A stretch of DNA of 64,000 bases from Streptomyces plumbidurans (GTDB lineage Bacteria > Actinomycetota > Actinomycetes > Streptomycetales > Streptomycetaceae), in the NCBI RefSeq assembly GCF_019857225.1, contig NZ_JAFJSY010000011.1, positions 124,001-188,000 of the forward strand, read 5' to 3'. This document shows, piece by piece, positions 60,647 through 64,000 of the stretch (position 1 is its first letter; each line of letters opens with the position of its first letter). The notes beneath the pieces were generated by a model. The model did not search any database and was not told where the DNA came from. It saw only the letters and a program-made list of their open reading frames with translations. The translations under genes were made by a program, and so were the position numbers.

Positions 60647-61057
60647 ATGCCAGGCGATCGCTCGTACGAAATGCTCGGATTCGACAACGTCCTGCTGCCG
60701 GTCGGGGATCTCGACGTGGCGGTCGGCTTCTACGAGAGCGCCGGGTTCACGGTGGGGTTCCGGTTCGACGAGGCCGGGATCGCCCTGCTGAAGGTCGGGG
60801 ACGAGACGCCCGGCGTCCTGCTGCGGGCGGAGGAGGGGCTGGGGCACCGGCCGCCGCCCTGGCCCTCGACGCGGCTGTGGATCGAGGTCCCCGACGCCCG
60901 CACGACGGCCCGCACCCTCGCCTCGGCCGGCATCGCCCCGCTCGACGAGCCCTTCTCCGTGGCCACGGGCTGGACGGTGGAGATCGCCGATCCCTGGGGG
61001 AACGTCGTCGGGTTCACGGACTACAGCAAGCGCCCGGAACTGGGCCGCCGCCCCTGA
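60647..61057 (+). CDS. VOC family protein (glyoxalase/bleomycin-resistance fold)
   Basis: A 136-residue single-domain VOC protein. MLGFDNVLLPVGDLDVAVGFYESAGFTVGFRFDEAGIALLKV and STRLWIEVPDARTTARTLASAGI...VEIADPWGNVVGFTDYSKRPEL match the paired beta-alpha-beta-beta-beta modules. The last strand carries the typical DPxGN motif and metal-position Glu. ATG at 60647 is used; ATG at 60671 would drop eight residues. Substrate unknown. It is monocistronic between sdhB and the TetR-operator region. Confidence 0.85.
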   Translation: MPGDRSYEMLGFDNVLLPVGDLDVAVGFYESAGFTVGFRFDEAGIALLKVGDETPGVLLRAEEGLGHRPPPWPSTRLWIEVPDARTTARTLASAGIAPLDEPFSVATGWTVEIADPWGNVVGFTDYSKRPELGRRP

Positions 61058-61078
61058 AACAGCCACCCTTCTCCTTGG

Positions 61079-61092
61079 TTGAACACGTTCAA
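61079..61092. promoter_or_regulatory. TetR-type operator 1
   Basis: TTGAACACGTTCAA, 6-bp arms with a 2-bp centre. Overlaps the -35 of the 61152 operon. Confidence 0.82.
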
Positions 61093-61107
61093 AAATAGGT
61101 CTACAGT
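61079..61107 (+). promoter_or_regulatory. Promoter with -35 inside a TetR operator
   Basis: TTGAAC at 61079-61084, a 17-bp spacer and TACAGT at 61102-61107 form a well-spaced vegetative-type promoter. The -35 lies within the first TTGAAC/GTTCAA palindrome. Confidence 0.75.
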
Positions 61108-61123
61108 CATCCCTGTCAGCGTT

Positions 61124-61137
61124 TTGAACGCGTTCAA
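61124..61137. promoter_or_regulatory. TetR-type operator 2
   Basis: TTGAACGCGTTCAA, a perfect 14-bp palindrome, 45 bp after operator 1 and downstream of the predicted start point. Confidence 0.82.
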
Positions 61138-61151
61138 GAAGGGGTGGGGGC

Positions 61152-61547
61152 ATGGACCGCACGGTCGTCGCCTACGTCATCTACCTGCTGGTCAGCATCG
61201 CGCTGACCATCTGGGTGGCCCGCACGCTCAGCCGCAACGGACGGATCTTCCTCGCCGATGTGCTCAAGGGGAACGAGAACCTCGCCGAGGCGGTCAACCA
61301 CCTTCTGGTGGTCGGCTTCTATCTCGTCAACCTCGGCTTCATAGCCCTGTACCTGAGCGGCGACAAGACCATCGAGGACACCCGCCAGATCTTCGAGACC
61401 CTCTCGACCAAGCTCGGCGTGGTGCTGCTGGTGCTCGGCGTGATGCACCTGGGCAACGTCTGGGTCCTCAACCGGATCAGGCGGCGCGGGGCACTGGAGC
61501 GGGAGCAGGTGCCGCCGGTAGCGCCGCAGGACTGGGTCCGGGCGTGA
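61152..61547 (+). CDS. Small membrane protein, first gene of a TetR-controlled operon
   Basis: A 131-residue protein with three TM segments: VVAYVIYLLVSIALTIWVARTL, LLVVGFYLVNLGFIALYL and KLGVVLLVLGVMHLGNVWVLNRI. A cytoplasmic loop contains FLADVLKGNENLAEAVNHL. I know it only as an integral membrane protein common in actinomycetes. ATG at 61152 follows AAGGGGTGGGGGC. Its stop overlaps the DCC gene start by four bases (GTGA), so they are coupled, and a tetR gene follows. Confidence 0.82.
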   Translation: MDRTVVAYVIYLLVSIALTIWVARTLSRNGRIFLADVLKGNENLAEAVNHLLVVGFYLVNLGFIALYLSGDKTIEDTRQIFETLSTKLGVVLLVLGVMHLGNVWVLNRIRRRGALEREQVPPVAPQDWVRA

Positions 61548-62029
61548 GCGGCACGGGCGTCACCGCGGCGGACCGGGTCCCGGTCCGCCGGCTCACGGTC
61601 CTGTACGACGCCGACTGCTCGCTGTGCGCCTTCCTGCGCGACTGGCTCACCCGGCAGCCGCAGCTGGTGCCGCTGGACCTGGTGCCCGCCGCGTCGGAGG
61701 AGGCCCGTCGGCGCTTCCCCGGCCTGGACCACCGCGCCACCCTCGACGACATCACCGTGGTCGGCGACGGCGGACAGGTCTACCGCTCCGCCGCCGCCTG
61801 GATCGTCACCCTGTGGGCGCTGCGCGAGCACCGGCCGCTCGCTCACCGGCTCAGCACACCGACGGGGATGAAGCTGGCCAAGGGCGCGGTCCTGGCCGCC
61901 GCCAAGTGGCGGGGCACGCAGTGGGGTGGCGCGGTCTACCGTCCCGCGGACGGATGGTCGTACGACCCGCGCCAGGGGTGGACGTACAGCGCACCCCGCT
62001 GCGACGGCGGAACCTGCGTGACCCCTTAG
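61544..62029 (+). CDS. DCC family thiol-disulfide oxidoreductase
   Basis: A 161-residue thioredoxin-like protein of the DCC (DUF393) family. LTVLYDADCSLCAFLRDWLTRQPQLVPLDLVPA contains the DxxCxxC redox motif (DCSLC), followed by DHRATLDDITVVGDGGQVYRSAAAWIVTLWAL typical of the family. The C-terminus ends in CDGGTCVTP, adding two more Cys. GTG at 61544 overlaps the previous stop (GTGA). It may act with the membrane protein on a redox substrate at the membrane. Confidence 0.9.
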   Translation: MSGTGVTAADRVPVRRLTVLYDADCSLCAFLRDWLTRQPQLVPLDLVPAASEEARRRFPGLDHRATLDDITVVGDGGQVYRSAAAWIVTLWALREHRPLAHRLSTPTGMKLAKGAVLAAAKWRGTQWGGAVYRPADGWSYDPRQGWTYSAPRCDGGTCVTP

Positions 62030-62040
62030 GCTCTGATTCC

Positions 62041-62775
62041 GTGCCTGCGAAGAACGACGGCCCCGAAGAGGGCGGCAACCCGACCAAGTCCGAGCAGACT
62101 CGCGCGCTGATCCTGGAGACCGCGATGCGGCTGTTCCAGGAACGCGGCTACGACAAGACGACGATGCGGGCCATCGCCACGGAGGCCGGCGTCTCCGTGG
62201 GTAACGCCTACTACTACTTCGCCGGCAAGGAGCACCTGATCCAGGGCTTCTACGACCGGATCGCCGCCGAACACCGGGTGGCGGTCCGGGAGGTGCTGGA
62301 CCGCGAGAGCGAACTGGAGGCGCGGCTCGCCGGGGTGCTGCGGGTGTGGCTCGACATCGCCACGCCGTACCACGAGTTCGCGGTGCAGTTCTTCAAGAAC
62401 GCCGCCGACCCGGACAGCCCGCTCAGCCCCTTCTCCCCGGAGTCCGAGCACGCGCGCGAGGAGGCCATCTCCCTGCACCGCGAGGTCCTGGCGGGCGCGA
62501 CGAAGACCAAGGTCCCCGAGGATCTGCGGGACGTCCTGCCGGAGTTGATGTGGCTCTCCCAGATGGGCCTGGTGCTGTACTGGATCTTCGACCGCACGCC
62601 GGACCGCGAACGCAGCTACCGGCTGGCCGAGCGGGGTGCCCGGCTGACCGCCCGCGGCGTGTATCTGGCCCGCTTCCGGGTGCTGCGCCCGCTGGTGCGG
62701 GAGGTGCACGAGCTGTTCACGGACTTCCTGCCGGGGATGACGAAGGTGCTCCCCACCCCCGGCAGCAAGTCCTAG
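62041..62775 (+). CDS. TetR family transcriptional regulator
   Basis: A 244-residue regulator. The HTH domain is residues 18-65: RALILETAMRLFQERGYDKTTMRAIATEAGVSVGNAYYYFAGKEHLIQGFYDRI. The remainder is a helical ligand domain with EHAREEAISLHREVLAGATKTKVPEDLRDVLPELMWLSQMGLVLYWIFDRTP. GTG at 62041 lacks a ribosome site and is 11 bp after the DCC gene stop. The twin TTGAAC palindromes at 61.08-61.14 kb are the likely operators, making the operon self-repressed. Confidence 0.92.
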   Translation: MPAKNDGPEEGGNPTKSEQTRALILETAMRLFQERGYDKTTMRAIATEAGVSVGNAYYYFAGKEHLIQGFYDRIAAEHRVAVREVLDRESELEARLAGVLRVWLDIATPYHEFAVQFFKNAADPDSPLSPFSPESEHAREEAISLHREVLAGATKTKVPEDLRDVLPELMWLSQMGLVLYWIFDRTPDRERSYRLAERGARLTARGVYLARFRVLRPLVREVHELFTDFLPGMTKVLPTPGSKS

Positions 62776-62797
62776 CCGTATTCGACTCGGGGCGCGG

Positions 62798-64000
62798 TCA
62801 GTTGACCGCGTCCACCTCGCCCGCCAGCTCGACGTCGAAGACCAGCGGCCCCTCCGCCACCACCACATGGGCGGCCCGTGAGCCGTACGACGTGGCCGTG
62901 GCCGCCAGCAGGTACGTGCCCGGCGCGGGCACCGACACGATGTACGAGCCGTCGGCCAGGGAGGTCACCCGGTCCAGCTGGCGCCCGCCCGAGGTGAGCA
63001 GCGTCACCGAGGCACCGTCGACGGGCTCGCCGTCGGCCGTGCGGATGAAGCCGTGCACCACCGAGGAGGGACCGTCCGCTTCCGGTGACCGGGGCGCGGC
63101 GTCCTCCTTCGGCTCGACCGCGAGGTGCGGCAGCCGCTTCTCCAGCCAGGCCGGCAGCCACCAGTTGGACTTACCCAGCAGATGCATCGCGGCCGGCACC
63201 AGGGCCGTACGGAGAATGAAGGCGTCCAGGGCCACCGCGGCCGCCAGGCCCACGCCCGCCATCGCCGCCCCCGAGTCGCCGCTGAGGACGAACGCCAGGA
63301 ACACGCAGACCATGATCAGGGCGGCGCTGTTGATGACCCGGCTGGTCTCCGCCAGGCCCACCCGCACCGCGCGCGCGTTGTCCCTGGTGTGCACCCACTC
63401 CTCGTGCATCCGGCTGACCAGGAACACCTGGTAGTCCATCGAGAGGCCGAAGAGCAGCGACAGCATGATCACCGGCAGGAAGGCGTTGATCGGCCCCTCC
63501 TTGCCGAGGCCGAGCAGGTCGAGCCCCCAGCCCCACTGGAAGATCGCGGTCAGCACGCCGAAGGAGGCGGCCGCGGCGACCAGGTTCATCACGGCGGCCG
63601 TCAGCGGCACCACGAGCGAGCGGAAGGCGACCAGCAGGAGCAGGAAACCGAGGCCGATGATCGTCGCGATGAACAGCGGCAGCCGGTCGCCCGTCACCGA
63701 CGCGAAGTCCTTGGACACCGCGGTCACACCGCCCACATGGGCCTGCGCGCCCGCCTGCGGGATCACCTCGTCGCGCAGGGTGTCGATCAGGTCGTCGGTC
63801 TGCTCGGACTGCGGTGACGTCGTCGGTACGACCTGGATCACCGTCACGCCCTTCGCGGGCGGCAGCGCGGCCACCCGTGCGACCCCGGAGGCCGACTCGA
63901 TGCCCTTGACCAGCGTGGCCGTGTCACCTCCCTCGCTGACCACCTGCAGCGGGCCGTTGAAGCCGGGTCCGAAGCCGTCGGCGAGCAGGTCGTACGCCTT
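62798..64000 (-). CDS. MMPL family transporter, 5' end outside the window, with C-terminal carboxypeptidase-regulatory-like domain
   Basis: C-terminal 400 residues of an RND-type MMPL lipid exporter. The frame is open to the window end (GPLQVVSEGGDTATLVKGI and upstream codons), so the start lies beyond 64000. The visible part holds the second porter domain and five or six TM segments: LPLFIATIIGLGFLLLLVAFRS, PVIMLSLLFGLSMDYQVFLVSRMHEEWVHT (the GxxxDY proton-relay motif) and AFVLSGDSGAAMAGVGLAAAVALDAFILRTALVPAAMHLLG. After position 285 comes a carboxypeptidase-D regulatory-like beta domain (VHGFIRTADGEPVDGASVTLLTSGG...SYIVSVPAPGTYLLAATA), which is unusual in MMPL proteins. Confidence 0.9.
   Translation of the reverse strand, partial: KAYDLLADGFGPGFNGPLQVVSEGGDTATLVKGIESASGVARVAALPPAKGVTVIQVVPTTSPQSEQTDDLIDTLRDEVIPQAGAQAHVGGVTAVSKDFASVTGDRLPLFIATIIGLGFLLLLVAFRSLVVPLTAAVMNLVAAAASFGVLTAIFQWGWGLDLLGLGKEGPINAFLPVIMLSLLFGLSMDYQVFLVSRMHEEWVHTRDNARAVRVGLAETSRVINSAALIMVCVFLAFVLSGDSGAAMAGVGLAAAVALDAFILRTALVPAAMHLLGKSNWWLPAWLEKRLPHLAVEPKEDAAPRSPEADGPSSVVHGFIRTADGEPVDGASVTLLTSGGRQLDRVTSLADGSYIVSVPAPGTYLLAATATSYGSRAAHVVVAEGPLVFDVELAGEVDAVN

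Overview
The window is high-GC DNA with the codon bias, gene families and gene order of a Streptomyces chromosome. Recognisable core blocks are nucleoside salvage and uptake (deoA, cdd and a BMP-type ABC system), a Kdn/sialic-acid-type cell-wall glycopolymer locus, a cobalamin-dependent acyl-CoA mutase, ECF sigma/anti-sigma pairs, a GH20 hexosaminidase and the sdhCDAB operon. I see no tRNA, rRNA, CRISPR array, transposase or integrase. Species cannot be assigned from sequence alone.

Layout. 1-4.3 kb: MFS exporter, ECF41-like sigma factor with SnoaL-like tail, STAS protein, AEC transporter, Uma2 protein. 4.4-12.9 kb (all minus): deoA, cdd, two permeases, ABC ATPase, BMP lipoprotein, M20 amidohydrolase. 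13.1-20.4 kb: glycopolymer locus with CMP-sugar synthetase fused to a HAD phosphatase, NeuB-like synthase and four glycosyltransferase-type proteins, arranged around a divergent promoter region. 20.5-25.9 kb: TetR with two identical operators facing an FAD monooxygenase, a second Uma2 protein, the mutase and an L,D-transpeptidase. 26.2-28.0 kb: first sigma/anti-sigma pair.

28.1-49.3 kb is the unusual part: a block of about 21 kb lying between two paralogous sigma/anti-sigma pairs. It encodes a BlaI-type repressor and an M56 (BlaR-like) membrane peptidase without the penicillin-sensor domain, an OmpR-family two-component system, three paralogous COG4705 membrane proteins, a complete dTDP-L-rhamnose pathway (rmlA, rmlB, rmlC, rmlD), two GT-C membrane glycosyltransferases, a GT2 enzyme, an MGDG-synthase-like glycosyltransferase, a flippase/LPG-synthase-like membrane protein, a polysaccharide deacetylase and a PAP2 phosphatase. 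Eight copies of a 19-bp dyad (CTAC-N5-GTAG core) lie in front of the block's transcription units, including blaI itself. All three COG4705 genes carry a near-identical 18-bp direct repeat at the same spacing from a putative -10. The simplest reading is two nested circuits: a BlaI/M56 circuit controlling synthesis or remodelling of a rhamnose-containing envelope glycoconjugate and also the two-component operon, and a two-component circuit activating the COG4705 proteins. The COG4705 proteins contain four internal copies of a W...G....D membrane motif.

49.4-64 kb returns to ordinary chromosome: second sigma/anti-sigma pair, DHA2 exporter, three uncharacterised small proteins, GH20, OHCU decarboxylase, sdhCDAB, a VOC protein, a TetR-controlled membrane protein/DCC operon with two TTGAAC palindromes, and a truncated MMPL transporter with a C-terminal carboxypeptidase-regulatory-like domain. 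Functions are inferred from motifs and remembered family knowledge; no database search was run.
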